Positions 50,418 to 62,132 are shown, counted from the stretch's first letter. The stretch is 64,000 nt of DNA from Erwinia persicina NBRC 102418 (GCF_001571305.1 NZ_BCTN01000012.1:62001-126000); one strand, 5' to 3'. Notes: generated by a model not told the origin, from the sequence alone. Translations and numbers: made by a program.

Positions 50418-52507
50418 CAGTGGCCTCCAATGGTGGACGTCATACGGATATTGCGGTTGTCAGTCAGTTCCATATTCGAAATGACCATCAGCTGTGGCAG
50501 CGAGCGGCGCAGGAAGCGGGCCAGTAACGCACGCAGCGGATGATTCACCAGCAGCACCGGCGGTGCACCCAGCCCTTCCTGATGCTGCAGCGCCGTTTGC
50601 GCCTGTGCCAGCAGGCGATCCGCCAGCCCCGGTTCCAGGCCACCACCGCCCTGCAGCGCCTGCAGCAGCAGACGTTCAAGCGTGGTATCCAGGCCAATCA
50701 CCTGCACTTCTCCGTTGCCCGGGAACCACTGCTGGGTAATGGCGCGGCCCAGTGCCACACGTACCACCGAGGTCAGCTCCTGGGGATCGGTCTGCACCGC
50801 AGCATGTTCCGCCAGCGTTTCAATAATGGTGCGCATATCGCGGATAGAAACACGCTCTGCCAGCAGATTCTGCAGCACCTTGTGCAGCGTGGTCAGGGTG
50901 ATCACGCCAGGGATCAGATCTTCCGTCAGCTTCGGCATTTCCTGGGTGACGCGATCCAGTAGCTGCTGCGCTTCCTGACGACCGAACAGCTCGCTGGCAT
51001 ACTGGCCGATCAGATGGTTAAGATGCGTGGCCACTACGGTACTGGCTTCCACCACGGTGAAGCCCTGAATCTGTGCCTGCTCTTTCAGCGCGCTGTCGAT
51101 CCAGATCGCCTCCAGACCAAAGGCCGGGTCAACGGTCACTTCTCCCGGAAGTGTCCCTGCCGCCGTACCGGGGTTAATCGCCATCCAGCGCCCCGGATAG
51201 GCGTCACCGCTGCCGATCTCCACCCCTTTCATCAGAATACGGTAGCGGGCCGGCGTCAGATCCATGTTGTCACGGATATGCACCACCGGCGGCAGGAAGC
51301 CCATCTCCTGCGCAAATTTCTTACGGATGCTGCGGATACGTCCCAGCAGTTCGCCATCCTGAGCGCTGTCGACCATCGGGATCAGCCGGTAACCCACTTC
51401 CATCCCCAGAGAATCTTCCAACTGGACATCGCCCCAGGTGGCTTCAACGCTGGCGGCACTCTCCGGCTGGCGGGCCATTGACAGAGCCGGGGCATCGCTG
51501 GTTTTCGGCTTCATCTCCTTGCCGCGTATCCACCAGGCCAGACCCAGTAAGGCGGCGGTAAACAGCAGGAAGACCAGGTTTGGCATTCCCGGCACCAGGC
51601 CAAGCAGGCCGAGGACGCCCGCACTGAGCATCATCACGCGTGGGTTATTAAACAGCTGGCCCACCATCTGCTCACCGACGTCCTGATCGGTACCGACGCG
51701 GGTAACGATAACCCCGGCGGCGGTCGAGATCACCAGCGCCGGGATCTGCGCGACCAGGCCATCACCAATGGTCAGCAGCGTATACGTTTCTGCCGCATGT
51801 CCGGCGTCCATCCCATGCTGTACCACGCCCACCAGCAGACCGCCGATGACGTTGATAATCATAATCATGATACCGGCGACAGCATCACCACGAACAAATT
51901 TACTCGCACCGTCCATCGAACCGTAGAAGTCCGCTTCCTGGGTCACGTCAGAGCGGCGTTTTTTCGCCTCCTCTTCGCCAATCAGCCCGGCATTGAGGTC
52001 GGCATCGATCGCCATCTGCTTACCCGGCATCCCGTCAAGGACAAAACGCGCGCCCACTTCAGCAATACGCCCGGCCCCTTTGGTGATAACCATAAAGTTG
52101 ATGATCACCAGGATAACAAACACCACAATACCGATGGCAAAGTTGCCACCGACCAGGAAGTGGCCAAAGGCTTCCACCACCTGACCGGCGGCGGCGGCCC
52201 CGGTATGGCCTTCCATCAGAATAATACGCGTTGAGGCCACGTTCAGTGCCAGGCGTAATAAGGTGGAAAACAGCAGGATGGTCGGGAAGGCAGCGAAATC
52301 CAGCGTGCGCTGGGTGAACATCGCCACCAGCAGCACCATGATCGACAGGGCAATGTTGAAGGTGAACAACAGATCGAGGATAAACGGCGGCAGCGGCAGC
52401 ACCATCATCGACAGGATCAGCAGGATCAGGATCGGCCCGGCCAGCACCTTCCACTGCGTGTCTTTCATGTTAGCGGGTAAGCGAAGTAATGCGGCCAGAT
52501 TAGCCAT
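50417..52507 (-). CDS. flhA: FlhA, flagellar type III export gate protein
   Basis: 696 residues; E. coli FlhA is 692. Eight N-terminal membrane spans are followed by a large cytoplasmic domain (from about residue 330) that docks chaperone-substrate complexes. The conserved FHIPEP loop is seen in KGAGRIAEVGARFVLDGMPG and the flanking membrane region. The ATG at 52507 lies eight bases inside flhB, so translation is coupled; the upstream open frame to 52540 is flhB sequence. Confidence 0.97.
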   Translation of the reverse strand: MANLAALLRLPANMKDTQWKVLAGPILILLILSMMVLPLPPFILDLLFTFNIALSIMVLLVAMFTQRTLDFAAFPTILLFSTLLRLALNVASTRIILMEGHTGAAAAGQVVEAFGHFLVGGNFAIGIVVFVILVIINFMVITKGAGRIAEVGARFVLDGMPGKQMAIDADLNAGLIGEEEAKKRRSDVTQEADFYGSMDGASKFVRGDAVAGIMIMIINVIGGLLVGVVQHGMDAGHAAETYTLLTIGDGLVAQIPALVISTAAGVIVTRVGTDQDVGEQMVGQLFNNPRVMMLSAGVLGLLGLVPGMPNLVFLLFTAALLGLAWWIRGKEMKPKTSDAPALSMARQPESAASVEATWGDVQLEDSLGMEVGYRLIPMVDSAQDGELLGRIRSIRKKFAQEMGFLPPVVHIRDNMDLTPARYRILMKGVEIGSGDAYPGRWMAINPGTAAGTLPGEVTVDPAFGLEAIWIDSALKEQAQIQGFTVVEASTVVATHLNHLIGQYASELFGRQEAQQLLDRVTQEMPKLTEDLIPGVITLTTLHKVLQNLLAERVSIRDMRTIIETLAEHAAVQTDPQELTSVVRVALGRAITQQWFPGNGEVQVIGLDTTLERLLLQALQGGGGLEPGLADRLLAQAQTALQHQEGLGAPPVLLVNHPLRALLARFLRRSLPQLMVISNMELTDNRNIRMTSTIGGH

Positions 52508-53651
52508 CAGATTTTTGTTCTCCAACAAAGTCCAGCCCATCCGGCACCGGCAATTTAACAGGTCTCTTCGGGATCAGCCCCCCTTCCACTTTCCAGCGGC
52601 GGAGTTGCCACACCCAGGCGAGCACTTCAGCCACGGCTGCGTACAACGTCCCGGGAATATGCTGACCAATTTCACTATGACGATACAGCGCACGCGCCAG
52701 CGGCGGTGCTTCAAGAATCGGGATGCGGTGCTCCTTGCCCAGTTCACGAATGCGCAGAGCAATTTCTCCTGCGCCCTTCGCCAGCACTTTTGGTGCGCTC
52801 ATTTTCTTTTCGTCGTACTGCAACGCAACCGAATAGTGGGTCGGGTTAGTGACTATCACGTCCGCCTTCGGCACATCCTGCATCATGCGTCGCCTGGCGG
52901 CCGCCCGCATCTGCTGACGGATACGCCCTTTCACATGCGGGTCGCCTTCCTGCTGCTTGTGCTCGTCCATAATATCCTGACGAGACATGCGTAAATTTTT
53001 GAAGTAACTGTACACCTGGAAGAAGACGTCGAAACCCACCATCGGGGAGAGCCCCAGCACCACCAGAATGCTGCACATGGCAATCATATTCAGTGCGCTG
53101 GCCAGAGCCGTCACCGGCGATTCGCTGATCAGGCGTAACATTTCCGCCCAGTGATGCCAGATATACAGCCAGGTCACCACGCCCACCAGCGTCGCTTTCA
53201 GCACGGCTTTGAGCAGTTCGGCCGCGGATTGCGCGGACACCAGTTTCGCCAGGCCTTTTATCGGGTTCATTTTGCCGAAGTCGAATTTAATCGACTTGCC
53301 GCTGATCACCAGCCCACCCAGCAGCATTGGTGCCGCAATTGCCATCACCACCAGGCCGAACATCATTGGCAGAATGGCCAGCACGGCCTGCATTAGCAGA
53401 TTGGCTATCTGATGAAGCATCTGACTGGTATCGCTGACCACGGAATGATTGAAGACCAGACCATCGGCCACCAGCGCACCCAGTTTTCGCCCCATCCACT
53501 CGCCGCCGACCCACAGAATACTCAGGCCGGTCACCAGCATCAGAATCGATGTCAGCTCGCGCGATCGCGGGATTTGCCCTTCTTCTCGTGCTTTTTCAAG
53601 TCGATGGGCCGTGGGGGACTCTGTTTTTTCCTGATCGCTATCCTGAGACAC
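52500..53651 (-). CDS. flhB: FlhB, flagellar export switch protein
   Basis: 383 residues; E. coli FlhB is 382. Four membrane spans precede the cytoplasmic domain with the self-cleavage site N269-P270-T271-H272, whose cut switches export from hook to filament subunits. I take the GTG at 53651 (MSQDSDQEKTESPT) as start, since it aligns with E. coli and has GAAGG upstream. The open frame to 53696 adds an unrelated leader. It heads the flhB-flhA-flhE operon. Confidence 0.95.
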   Translation of the reverse strand: MSQDSDQEKTESPTAHRLEKAREEGQIPRSRELTSILMLVTGLSILWVGGEWMGRKLGALVADGLVFNHSVVSDTSQMLHQIANLLMQAVLAILPMMFGLVVMAIAAPMLLGGLVISGKSIKFDFGKMNPIKGLAKLVSAQSAAELLKAVLKATLVGVVTWLYIWHHWAEMLRLISESPVTALASALNMIAMCSILVVLGLSPMVGFDVFFQVYSYFKNLRMSRQDIMDEHKQQEGDPHVKGRIRQQMRAAARRRMMQDVPKADVIVTNPTHYSVALQYDEKKMSAPKVLAKGAGEIALRIRELGKEHRIPILEAPPLARALYRHSEIGQHIPGTLYAAVAEVLAWVWQLRRWKVEGGLIPKRPVKLPVPDGLDFVGEQKSDG

Positions 53652-53763
53652 GGTAGCAAAACCTTCAATACGGAATGACTGAGGGTAGAATGCCAAATTC
53701 GCGCAGGGGTAATGCCACGAGTAAACGGGTAAAAAGGGGGTTATTTAAGGAATGGGCGAAAGA

Positions 53764-53791
53764 CAGTGCCCGCGCAATGGCGCGGGCACTG
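53764..53791 (-). terminator. Terminator of the cheRBYZ transcript
   Basis: A 12-bp perfect GC-rich stem (CAGTGCCCGCGC and its complement, 4-base loop) is followed on the minus strand by TCTTTC, about 35 bases past the cheZ stop. Confidence 0.8.
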
Positions 53792-53826
53792 ACATCAGCA
53801 GAGGCGGAATGGCTCCGCCTCTGTTA

Positions 53827-54471
53827 TCAGAAGCCGAGGCTGTCCAGCAGATCGTCAACCTGATCCTGGCTTGCCACCACGTTCGGAGCCGCAGCATTAA
53901 TCTGCGGGCCGTTCAGCAGGCTGTCGGTATCTTTCTTCACGCGGGCGCTCTGGTCAGGGATGTTTTCCATGAGGACCGTCAACAGCTGACGCTCAATTTC
54001 CTGGATAACATCCATCATACGTTTGATCACCTGCCCGGTCAGATCCTGGAAATCCTGAGCCATCATGATTTCCATCAGCTGGGCATTAGTGAAGCCTGTA
54101 TGCCCCGGTACTTCGTCCAGATAACCACGAGTATCCGAAACCAGAGAGCGGGCATCTGACAGTTCGATAGGGTTCTCGAACCACTCATCCCAGCGAACTT
54201 TCAGTGCTTTCGCTCCATTCTCCATCACTGTCTGACGGGGCTGCGCGGCCTCGACGCAGTTTAGTGCACGCTCGGCCGCCTGGCCGGTCATTTGAATCAC
54301 ATAATCAAGACGATCGCGGGCATCCGGGATCGCCTCTGCGGCTTCTGCGATAGCCTGATCAAGACCTAACTCACGCAGACTGTCGCGCAGCATACGCGTC
54401 AGTGAACCAATTTTAGAGATTATGTCCTGCGCCGAAGCTGCATCAACATTTGGTTTCGGAATAGTGTTCAT
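53827..54471 (-). CDS. cheZ: CheZ, CheY-phosphate phosphatase
   Basis: 214 residues, the E. coli length. A long helical-hairpin dimer; the active-site glutamine lies in [15 protein letters not shown]. The C-terminal peptide that grips CheY ends in [12 protein letters not shown]. It is nine bases downstream of cheY in the same operon. Confidence 0.96.
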   Translation of the reverse strand: MNTIPKPNVDAASAQDIISKIGSLTRMLRDSLRELGLDQAIAEAAEAIPDARDRLDYVIQMTGQAAERALNCVEAAQPRQTVMENGAKALKVRWDEWFENPIELSDARSLVSDTRGYLDEVPGHTGFTNAQLMEIMMAQDFQDLTGQVIKRMMDVIQEIERQLLTVLMENIPDQSARVKKDTDSLLNGPQINAAAPNVVASQDQVDDLLDSLGF

Positions 54472-54480
54472 CTCAGCTCC

Positions 54481-54870
54481 TTACATACCCAGTTTTTCGA
54501 AGATCTTACCTAACTTCTCTTCCAGGGTAGCCGCTGTGAATGGTTTAACAACGTAGCCGCTGGCACCCGCCTGTGCAGCCGCAATGATATTCTCTTTCTT
54601 GGCTTCTGCCGTAACCATCAACACCGGCAGCTTACTCAGCGCGGCATCCGCACGGATGGTTTGCAGCAGCTGCAGGCCATCCATATTCGGCATGTTCCAG
54701 TCAGACACCACGAAGTCGAAACCCCCTGCACGCAGTTTGTTCAGCGCATCCACACCGTCTTCTGCTTCTTCAACATTGTTGAAGCCCAGCTCTTTTAACA
54801 GGTTACGGACGATACGACGCATCGTGTTGAAGTCATCGACCACCAGAAACCGCATATTTTTATCAACCAT
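54481..54870 (-). CDS. cheY: CheY, chemotaxis response regulator
   Basis: 129 residues, the E. coli length. A single receiver domain with D12, D13, phospho-acceptor D57, T87 and K109 all in place. Phosphorylated CheY binds FliM and causes clockwise rotation. It lies between cheB and cheZ. Confidence 0.98.
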   Translation of the reverse strand: MVDKNMRFLVVDDFNTMRRIVRNLLKELGFNNVEEAEDGVDALNKLRAGGFDFVVSDWNMPNMDGLQLLQTIRADAALSKLPVLMVTAEAKKENIIAAAQAGASGYVVKPFTAATLEEKLGKIFEKLGM

Positions 54871-54906
54871 ACCTACTCCCGTAATATGTAGCCCGCGAGG
54901 ACCGCG

Positions 54907-55956
54907 TTAGATACGCAACGCCTGTCCGGCGCTAATTTTTGCCAGCATGTGCTGGCTGATTTGGTGGAGATCCACCACCTCACTGGCTCCCCCGAGGGCG
55001 ATTGCCTCCCGGGGCATGCCAAATACCACACAGCTCGCTTCGTTCTGGGCAATGGTCCAGGCACCGGCTTTATTCATCGCCAGTAGCCCGGCAGCACCAT
55101 CGTTCCCCATGCCGGTCAGGATCACGCCAACGGCGTTACGACCGGCAAACTGCGCCACTGAGTTAAACAACACATCGACCGACGGTTTATGACGATTCAC
55201 CGGCGGTCCGTCATTCAGTTTGACCTGATAGTTCGCGCCACTGCGCGTCAGTTCCATATGCATCGCACCCGGTGCGATATACGCATGGCCCGGCAGAATA
55301 CGTTCACCGTCTTCCGCTTCTTTCACCGTAATCTGGCACAGCTTGTTCAGACGTTCGGCAAACGATTTAGTGAAGCCCGGGGGCATATGCTGGGTGATTA
55401 ACAGCGCCGGGCTGGTGGCCGGTAACGGCTGCAGCACATGACGAATCGCTTCGGTGCCGCCGGTAGAGGCGCCAATGGCAATCAGTTTTTCACTACTCAG
55501 CAGCGGCCCGGCTTTCAGCATCACCGGCGCAGGCTGTGGCCCACGGGTGTGCAGACGGGCGCGTGACGCCGCACGCACTTTATCGGCAATCATCTGACTG
55601 TAGGCCAGCATCCCTTCCCGAATTCCCAGCGACGGTTTCGTGACAAAGTCGACGGCTCCCAGCTCCAGGGCACGCAGGGTAATTTCAGACCCTTTGCCCG
55701 TCAGTGATGAAACCATCACCACAGGCATCGGGCGCAGACGCATCAGCTTTTCCAGAAAATCGAGACCGTCCATGCGCGGCATCTCTACATCCAGGGTCAG
55801 GACATCCGGGTTAAACTGCTTAATCAAATCCCGTGCCACCAACGGGTCCGGTGCAGACGCGACCATCTCCATATCGGAATGGCTGTTGATAATTTCGGTC
55901 ATCAACTGGCGCATCAACGCCGAATCATCGACGCACAACACTCTGATTTTACTCAT
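54907..55956 (-). CDS. cheB: CheB, receptor methylesterase/glutamine deamidase
   Basis: 349 residues, the E. coli length. An N-terminal receiver (D56) is linked to the catalytic domain with triad S163 (GASTGGTEA), H189 (ITQHMPPGF) and D285 (GMGNDGAAG). It removes methyl groups added by CheR. The ATG shares its A with the cheR stop (TAATG). Confidence 0.97.
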   Translation of the reverse strand: MSKIRVLCVDDSALMRQLMTEIINSHSDMEMVASAPDPLVARDLIKQFNPDVLTLDVEMPRMDGLDFLEKLMRLRPMPVVMVSSLTGKGSEITLRALELGAVDFVTKPSLGIREGMLAYSQMIADKVRAASRARLHTRGPQPAPVMLKAGPLLSSEKLIAIGASTGGTEAIRHVLQPLPATSPALLITQHMPPGFTKSFAERLNKLCQITVKEAEDGERILPGHAYIAPGAMHMELTRSGANYQVKLNDGPPVNRHKPSVDVLFNSVAQFAGRNAVGVILTGMGNDGAAGLLAMNKAGAWTIAQNEASCVVFGMPREAIALGGASEVVDLHQISQHMLAKISAGQALRI

Positions 55957-56828
55957 TATCTTTCCTTAGTCAGTCCATAGACCGTCTGGCCACGCAGATA
56001 AAATTCTTTACTAATCTGGCTGAAGTTTTCCGAGTGACCGGCAAACAGCAAACCGCCGGGTTTCAGTAACGGAACAAAACGTCGTAAAATCTTTTCCTGT
56101 GTTTCTTTGTCGAAATAGATCATGACATTACGGCAGAAAATCACATCAAACTGTCCGGGCAGCGCCCAGTCATTAGCCAGCAGATTCAGTTGAGCAAACG
56201 TCACCATATTGGCCAGCTCAGGACGGGCACGCACCATGCCTTCATGCGGCCCGGTTCCCCGCAGGAAAAAGCGTTGCAGCTGCTGCGGTGAGAGCGTACG
56301 CAGCTCCTCCTGGCGATAGACGCCCGCCAGCGCTTTTTCCAGCACCTGGGTATCGATATCACTGGCGTGGATCTGAAACTTACCCGGGCCGGTGCCCAGC
56401 GTTTCCGCCAGGGTCATCGCAATGGAGTAAGGCTCTTCGCCGGTAGAGGCCGCTGCGCACCACACGCTGTAGTTCCCCGGGCGACGTTTCGCATGCTCCG
56501 CCAGGATCGGAAAGTGGTGGGCTTCGCGAAAAAAGGCCGTCAGGTTGGTGGTCAGGGCATTCACAAACGCCTGCCACTCTGCGCTGTTAGGGTCGTTTTC
56601 CAGCAGCGCCATATAGCGACCAAAATCGTCGATATTTAACATCCGCAGCCGGCGGACCAGGCGGTTGTAGACCATTTCTCGCTTGTGATCGGCGAGAACG
56701 ATGCCAGCTCGCTGATAAATCAACTGACTGATACGCTTAAAATGCGTATCGGATAACGGCAGGCGCTGTACCATCTGCGACAGCAGCGTTGCGTTTTCCG
56801 GTGGAGCTAACAACGTCGATTTCTTCAT
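55956..56828 (-). CDS. cheR: CheR, chemoreceptor methyltransferase
   Basis: 290 residues; E. coli CheR is 286. An N-terminal helical domain is followed by the SAM-binding domain ([39 protein letters not shown]) and the beta-subdomain that binds the receptor NWETF tail. The ATG at 56828 has AGGA seven bases upstream; the ATG at 56843 lacks a usable site. It follows the chemoreceptor gene at 56910 by about 80 bases. Confidence 0.95.
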   Translation of the reverse strand: MKKSTLLAPPENATLLSQMVQRLPLSDTHFKRISQLIYQRAGIVLADHKREMVYNRLVRRLRMLNIDDFGRYMALLENDPNSAEWQAFVNALTTNLTAFFREAHHFPILAEHAKRRPGNYSVWCAAASTGEEPYSIAMTLAETLGTGPGKFQIHASDIDTQVLEKALAGVYRQEELRTLSPQQLQRFFLRGTGPHEGMVRARPELANMVTFAQLNLLANDWALPGQFDVIFCRNVMIYFDKETQEKILRRFVPLLKPGGLLFAGHSENFSQISKEFYLRGQTVYGLTKER

Positions 56829-56909
56829 GTAGCCATCCTGCAAAGCGCGGATAAGGGTATTATTAGGGTGTCTCGTTCCCGCCGGTCTTCAGACCGACGG
56901 GATCGCTAT

Positions 56910-58466
56910 TTAGTCTGCACGCTCATCCAGTGCGAAGCGGCTGACCGCCGCTGTCAGATATTCTGCCTGTGCTTCCAGTGCCCCCGTGGCGGCCGCGCCC
57001 TCTTCCACCAGGGCGGCGTTCTGCTGGGTCACCTGATCCATCTGGCCTACCGCCAGTGCAACCTGTTCAATACCGCGTCGCTGCTCGTCGCTGGCGGCGG
57101 CAATTTCGCCCATGATGTCGTTCACCCGGTTGACCGACTGGAGGATCTCATCCATCGTTTCCCCGGCAGAAGCGACCTGCTTCGCCCCCTGATCGACCCG
57201 GCTGACCGACTCTTCAATCAGAGATTTAATCTCTTTCGCCGCCTGTGCGCTGCGCTGGGCAAGGTTACGCACTTCACCCGCGACCACGGCAAACCCGCGT
57301 CCCTGCTCACCGGCGCGGGCCGCCTCTACCGCCGCATTCAGCGCCAGAATATTGGTCTGGAAGGCAATACCGTCAATGACGCTGGTAATGTCGGCAATCC
57401 GTTTTGAACTGCTGGCAATCGCGTTCATGGTGGTGACCACATTACCGGTCAGTGCGCCGCCTTTGTGCGCCGTACCCGATGCCTCCCGCGCCAGATCAGA
57501 AGCCTGACGGGCGTTATCGGCGTTGGCAGACACCGTGGCCGTCAGCTGCTCCATACTGGCGGCCGTCTGCGCCAGCGACGCCGCCTGCTGCTCGGTGCGG
57601 GCGGAAAGATCGTTGTTACCGGCGGCGATCTCGCCAATCCCGGTCTGCATGGCGCGGCTGCCGTCACGCACATCACGCACGGTCGAAGACAGTGCATGCT
57701 GCATATGCTGCAGGCTGGTGAACAGCTGGCCCAGCTCGTTGCGGCTTCCCGCTTCCACTTCGCCATTCAGGTTACCGGAGGCAATGCGCTCAAAATGGCT
57801 GCGCATCCGCGCCAGTGGCGCAATCAGCGCCTGCTTCACCCACCACAGCGCGGCCAGGGTCACCAGAAGTGACAGGGTCACTGAGACCGCAAAAATTACC
57901 TTCGACTGGAAGTAGAAACCTTTGCTGGCGGTCCCGGCGTGATCACGCAGTTCATCGATGTGTTTCATCCAGCGCTGGTACTGCACCTGGAACTTGTCCT
58001 GCTTGCCCTGCGTCGGAGAGTCAAGAAACGCCTGCAGCTGATTGTTCTGCAGCCAGGCGATCAGCTGTGACAACTCGCTGTAGTAGACGTCATAGGCCGC
58101 CACAATATCTTTTTCCAGTGCCATCCCCTCGGGGGTGACGACGGGGATCGCTTTAAATGCTTTAAACGCCTTATCGGCCCGATCGAGGTCGCTCTGCGCT
58201 TTGGTCATCAGGCTGACCACCTGCTCACGCGGGACATTCAGTGCCGCACGGGTGCCGGCACGACTCAGTGTCACACGGGTGCTGAGAAGCGCAGCCCAGC
58301 TTTCACCCAGCGCGTCGCGCTGGTCACCGCTGATTTCAACCTGATGAATATTGTCTGCATCCAGGCGGAAAGAGTTAAATGACAGTCCGCTGGCGGCGAT
58401 CTGCATCAGGCAAAACACGCCAAGCAGGGCGATGATGGTGCCAGATATACGTAAACGACCTAACAT
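56910..58466 (-). CDS. Methyl-accepting chemotaxis protein, Tar/Tap-like, without CheR tether
   Basis: 518 residues. Spans at about 9-29 and 191-211 flank a four-helix periplasmic domain. The ligand-site pattern [11 protein letters not shown] places R64, S68, R69 and R73 as in Tar (S68 rather than the N68 of Tsr), with a DSPTQG loop at about 149-154. HAMP and signalling domains follow, with the hairpin tip [20 protein letters not shown]. The end is [10 protein letters not shown]: there is no NWETF-type tail, as in E. coli Tap. The start at 58466 has GGGGAG upstream; an ATG at 58505 does not. Ligand unknown. Confidence 0.9.
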   Translation of the reverse strand: MLGRLRISGTIIALLGVFCLMQIAASGLSFNSFRLDADNIHQVEISGDQRDALGESWAALLSTRVTLSRAGTRAALNVPREQVVSLMTKAQSDLDRADKAFKAFKAIPVVTPEGMALEKDIVAAYDVYYSELSQLIAWLQNNQLQAFLDSPTQGKQDKFQVQYQRWMKHIDELRDHAGTASKGFYFQSKVIFAVSVTLSLLVTLAALWWVKQALIAPLARMRSHFERIASGNLNGEVEAGSRNELGQLFTSLQHMQHALSSTVRDVRDGSRAMQTGIGEIAAGNNDLSARTEQQAASLAQTAASMEQLTATVSANADNARQASDLAREASGTAHKGGALTGNVVTTMNAIASSSKRIADITSVIDGIAFQTNILALNAAVEAARAGEQGRGFAVVAGEVRNLAQRSAQAAKEIKSLIEESVSRVDQGAKQVASAGETMDEILQSVNRVNDIMGEIAAASDEQRRGIEQVALAVGQMDQVTQQNAALVEEGAAATGALEAQAEYLTAAVSRFALDERAD

Positions 58467-58502
58467 TGCGCACTCCCCGGAAATGTCACCTGACACAGGC
58501 AA

Positions 58503-58552
58503 CAAAAAAGATTCTTTTTCATCGGGCCGCCCGTTTACCGGGCTGGCCTCTT
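58503..58552 (-). terminator. Hairpin between chemoreceptor genes, possible terminator
   Basis: On the minus strand GGCC-AGCCCG and CGGGCG-GCCC form an imperfect GC-rich stem after the 58577 gene, and a T-run follows after an A-rich gap. It may attenuate rather than stop transcription. Confidence 0.45.
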
Positions 58553-58576
58553 GTAGCGTTATAGCGGGTTCAGAAA

Positions 58577-60256
58577 TTAAAACGTTTCCCAGTTATCATC
58601 TGATTTGCTGGCCGGCAGCGCTTTACGCGCAGCAGACGGAGGTGACAGCAACGGAGAAACCTGCGCCCTGTTGTTATTAACGGCCGCGATGATATTTTCT
58701 TTACGAATTCGGAAAACAGCGACAGCCTGAGTCAGACGGCTGGCCTGATCTTCCAGCGAAGCGGCAGCAGAAGCAGACTCCTCCACCAGTGAGGCATTCT
58801 GCTGAGTCACGCGATCCATCTCGTTAACGGCGGTGCCCACCTGGTCAATACCCCGGCTCTGTTCGTCGCTGGCAGAGGCGATCTCACCCATGATATCGGT
58901 GACGCGGGTGACCGCGCTGACGATGTCTTTCATGGTTTCCCCGGCGCTTTCCACCAGCACCGAGCCGGTATCCACGCGCGACACGGAATCCTCAATCAGG
59001 CCCTTAATCTCTTTTGCTGCCTGCGCGCTGCGCTGGGCAAGGTTGCGCACTTCTCCGGCCACCACCGCAAAACCACGGCCCTGCTCGCCGGCACGTGCCG
59101 CTTCCACCGCCGCGTTCAGTGCCAGGATATTGGTCTGGAAGGCAATGCCGTCGATCACGCTGATAATATCGGCGATTTTCTTCGAACTTCCGGCGATGTC
59201 ATTCATGGTTTTCACCACGCCATCCACCACTTTGCCGCCCTTCTGCGCGGTTTCCGAGGCGCTGAGCGCCAGCTGGGACGCCTGGCGGGCGTTTTCAGCG
59301 TTCTGTTTCACCGTTGAGGTCAGCTGCTCCATGCTGGCTGCGGTTTCCTGCAGCGCGGAGGCCTGCTCTTCCGTGCGTGAAGAGAGATCGTTATTGCCGG
59401 CTGCAATTTCGCTGGCACCGGTATAGATAGCGTCAGAGCCATCGCGTACCACGCTCACCGTCTTCACCAGTTCCTGCTGCATATGCTGCAGGCTGGCTGC
59501 CAGCTGGGCCATTTCATTGCGCCCTTCCGTGTCGATCTGCTGTGTCAGGTCGCCACTGGCAATATGACGAATATGGTCAATGCTGGCTTTCAGCGGACGT
59601 AACAGGATCTGGTGGATCCCCGACCAGACGGTGGCAATGATGATCACTGACACCAGCAGAATGGTCAGCAGGACCCAGATGGCGCGCTGATAGGCGCTCT
59701 CATTCTGCGCCGAACCGGCTGCCAGCATGCCATCGGTATTTTTCAGCCAGACGGTATAGGCCTGCTCAAATCCGTTCTGGAAACCGGTCGTTGGCTGATC
59801 CACGAAGCCTTTAAAATCACCGCTGGTCAGCATCTGAATCAGCTCGATTAACGCACCGTGCAAAATCTTGTAGTTTTCATTCACACTCTGCACGTGCGGC
59901 AGGCTGAGCACGTCAGGCGGCAGTTCTTTGTTGAACTCAGCGAATTCCTGCTCTGCCGTCGCCAGCTGCGATTTCGCCAGCGCCAACAGTTCGGCCACCG
60001 TCGATCCCGTTCCCTGGCCTTTTTCATCCAGCAGATAACGCGTTGCCGCACGGTTCAGCGTGTTGCGTGTTTGTACCAGTGCTATCCATGCAGAGGTCAG
60101 ATTGGCCTGCTCGCGACGAATCTGTTGGGTCAGACTAAAGTTTTCCTTATCGCCTTTCAGAGACTGGAAAAACAATCCCCCGGAAATTAACTGCAAAGAA
60201 CCAAATATTACCAGGACCAGCATCAGGCTGGTCACCACTTTCATACGCTTGAACAT
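58577..60256 (-). CDS. Methyl-accepting chemotaxis protein, Tsr-like, with NWETF tail
   Basis: 559 residues. The serine-site residues of Tsr are all present at the same numbers: R64, N68, R69, R73 ([11 protein letters not shown]) and T156 (FVDQPTTG). Two spans (about 10-30 and 190-210), HAMP, the methylation helices and the signalling hairpin follow. The protein ends DDNWETF, the high-affinity tether for CheR and CheB. A sigma-28 promoter lies 31-57 bases upstream. Its signalling domain is nearly identical to that of the neighbour at 60410, including a 125-bp stretch of perfect DNA identity. Confidence 0.92.
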   Translation of the reverse strand: MFKRMKVVTSLMLVLVIFGSLQLISGGLFFQSLKGDKENFSLTQQIRREQANLTSAWIALVQTRNTLNRAATRYLLDEKGQGTGSTVAELLALAKSQLATAEQEFAEFNKELPPDVLSLPHVQSVNENYKILHGALIELIQMLTSGDFKGFVDQPTTGFQNGFEQAYTVWLKNTDGMLAAGSAQNESAYQRAIWVLLTILLVSVIIIATVWSGIHQILLRPLKASIDHIRHIASGDLTQQIDTEGRNEMAQLAASLQHMQQELVKTVSVVRDGSDAIYTGASEIAAGNNDLSSRTEEQASALQETAASMEQLTSTVKQNAENARQASQLALSASETAQKGGKVVDGVVKTMNDIAGSSKKIADIISVIDGIAFQTNILALNAAVEAARAGEQGRGFAVVAGEVRNLAQRSAQAAKEIKGLIEDSVSRVDTGSVLVESAGETMKDIVSAVTRVTDIMGEIASASDEQSRGIDQVGTAVNEMDRVTQQNASLVEESASAAASLEDQASRLTQAVAVFRIRKENIIAAVNNNRAQVSPLLSPPSAARKALPASKSDDNWETF

Positions 60257-60286
60257 ACCTTTCCCCAGTTGGATAGCTACTGTGAT

Positions 60287-60313
60287 TTATCGGCAGTCAT
60301 AGCGGGATCTTTA
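60287..60313 (-). promoter_or_regulatory. Sigma-28 (FliA) promoter of the 58577 chemoreceptor
   Basis: On the minus strand TAAA, 15 bases, GCCGATAA, which is an exact match to the flagellar sigma-28 consensus. It lies 31 bases upstream of the start codon. Confidence 0.95.
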
Positions 60314-60328
60314 CCGGGTTATGCATAA

Positions 60329-60348
60329 AGCCCGCAGAATAGCGGGCT
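60329..60348 (-). terminator. Terminator of the 60410 chemoreceptor
   Basis: AGCCCGC, a 6-base loop and GCGGGCT, followed on the minus strand by TTATGC. It lies just upstream of the next gene's sigma-28 promoter. Confidence 0.6.
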
Positions 60349-60409
60349 GGGGAGTCAGTTCGTCTTTTTTTTAAGCATATCGGGGCTGAGAACCGCCCCG
60401 TCAGCATGG

Positions 60410-62074
60410 CTAGAAGGTTTCCCAGTGATCCCCGGTGGCGGCAGGTGCCGCCAGCTTCGGCGCCGCGGCGGCGCTCAGAGCGGGCCGTTTCAGCACTGCA
60501 GCCGGTGCCGTTTTCTGTTGGCTGAGGCGGAACACCGCAACAGCCTGAGTCAGACGACTGGCCTGATCCTCCAGCGAGGCGGCGGCTGAAGCCGACTCCT
60601 CCACCAGCGAGGCATTCTGCTGGGTCACGCGATCCATTTCATTAACGGCGGTGCCCACCTGGTCAATCCCCCTGCTCTGCTCGTCGCTGGCAGAGGCGAT
60701 CTCACCCATGATATCGGTGACGCGGGTGACCGCGCTGACAATATCATTCATGGTTTCCCCGGCGCTTTCCACCAGCACAGAACCGGTATCCACGCGCGAC
60801 ACGGAATCCTCAATCAGCCCCTTAATCTCTTTTGCCGCCTGCGCGCTGCGCTGAGCGAGATTGCGCACTTCCCCGGCTACCACCGCAAAACCACGGCCCT
60901 GCTCGCCGGCACGGGCGGCTTCCACCGCCGCGTTCAGTGCCAGGATATTGGTCTGGAAGGCAATGCCGTCGATCACGCTGATAATATCGGCAATCTTCTT
61001 CGAACTGCCGGCGATGTCATTCATGGTTTTCACCACGCCATCCACCACTTTGCCGCCCTTCTGCGCGGTTTCCGAGGCGCTGAGCGCCAGCTGGGACGCC
61101 TGGCGGGCGTTTTCAGCGTTCTGTTTCACCGTCGCGGTCAGCTGCTCCATGCTGGCAGCCGTTTCCTGCAGCGCCGAGGCCTGCTGCTCAGTGCGCGAGG
61201 AAAGATCGTTATTCCCGGCGGAGATTTCGCTGGCTCCGGTATAAATGGCGTCAGAACCGTCGCGCACCACGCTCACCGTGCGGATCAGTTCATCCTGCAT
61301 ATGCTGCAGGCTGGCTGCCAGCTGCGCCATTTCATTACGCCCTTCCACGGTAATCGGCTGTGTCAGATCGCCGCTGGCGATACGGCGAATATGTTCAATG
61401 CTGGTTTGCAGCGGACGCAGCAGGATATGGCGAATTCCTGTCCAGACTCCGGAAATGACCATCAGCGAGACCACCAGTGCAATACCGAGGATCCAGATCG
61501 CCTGCCCGTAAGACCGCAGGTTTTCTTCCGCACCCGCAGCGGCCTGAGCATCATTATTCGTCAGCCAGGCGTCGTAGGCATGGGCAAAGCCATCCTGATA
61601 GCCCTGGGTAGGTTGATCAAAGAATTCATTAATTTTCCCGGCATTCATGAGCTGGATAAGCTCACTCAGCGCCGAGTGGAGGATGTCATAATTTTTCTGG
61701 ATAGCCAGTACGTTGTCGGCCGTCTTTCCCTGTTCTGTCAGGCGGGAATTCCACAGCGCATAATTTTTTTCTGCCAGGGTTAACTGCCCCTGCGCGTCGG
61801 CCAGCAGCTGCTTCACTGCTTCGCTGATCCCTTCACGGTTAGCATCCAGGGTGTAGCGGATACCCGAGCGATTGAGCGTGTTACGCGCCTGAATCAGCGC
61901 GATCCAGGACTGGTTGAGTGCGGACTGTTGCAGACGAAGCTGCTGGGAGACGGCGAAGTTGTCTTTATCGCCTTTCAGGGCCTGGAAGAATAAGCCCCCT
62001 GTGATGAGCTGTAATGAACCAAAAAACACCAGCACCAGGATCAAACTGGTGACGACCTTCATACGCGTAAACAT
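60410..62074 (-). CDS. Methyl-accepting chemotaxis protein, Tsr-like, with HWETF tail
   Basis: 554 residues and the closest to E. coli Tsr in its periplasmic domain: R64, N68, R69, R73 ([11 protein letters not shown]), and [18 protein letters not shown] with T156. Serine sensing is therefore likely. The C terminus is GDHWETF, a one-residue variant of the NWETF tether. HAMP, methylation helices and hairpin are complete. A sigma-28 promoter lies 32-58 bases upstream. It is followed by a terminator-like hairpin before the next receptor. Confidence 0.92.
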   Translation of the reverse strand: MFTRMKVVTSLILVLVFFGSLQLITGGLFFQALKGDKDNFAVSQQLRLQQSALNQSWIALIQARNTLNRSGIRYTLDANREGISEAVKQLLADAQGQLTLAEKNYALWNSRLTEQGKTADNVLAIQKNYDILHSALSELIQLMNAGKINEFFDQPTQGYQDGFAHAYDAWLTNNDAQAAAGAEENLRSYGQAIWILGIALVVSLMVISGVWTGIRHILLRPLQTSIEHIRRIASGDLTQPITVEGRNEMAQLAASLQHMQDELIRTVSVVRDGSDAIYTGASEISAGNNDLSSRTEQQASALQETAASMEQLTATVKQNAENARQASQLALSASETAQKGGKVVDGVVKTMNDIAGSSKKIADIISVIDGIAFQTNILALNAAVEAARAGEQGRGFAVVAGEVRNLAQRSAQAAKEIKGLIEDSVSRVDTGSVLVESAGETMNDIVSAVTRVTDIMGEIASASDEQSRGIDQVGTAVNEMDRVTQQNASLVEESASAAASLEDQASRLTQAVAVFRLSQQKTAPAAVLKRPALSAAAAPKLAAPAATGDHWETF

Positions 62075-62105
62075 AATGTTCCTTATTAAACAGTTGACGC
62101 TGCTG

Positions 62106-62132
62106 TTATCGGCAGGCGGCTGCGGATCTTTA
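62106..62132 (-). promoter_or_regulatory. Sigma-28 (FliA) promoter of the 60410 chemoreceptor
   Basis: On the minus strand TAAA, 15 bases, GCCGATAA, an exact flagellar sigma-28 promoter, 32 bases upstream of the start codon. Confidence 0.95.
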
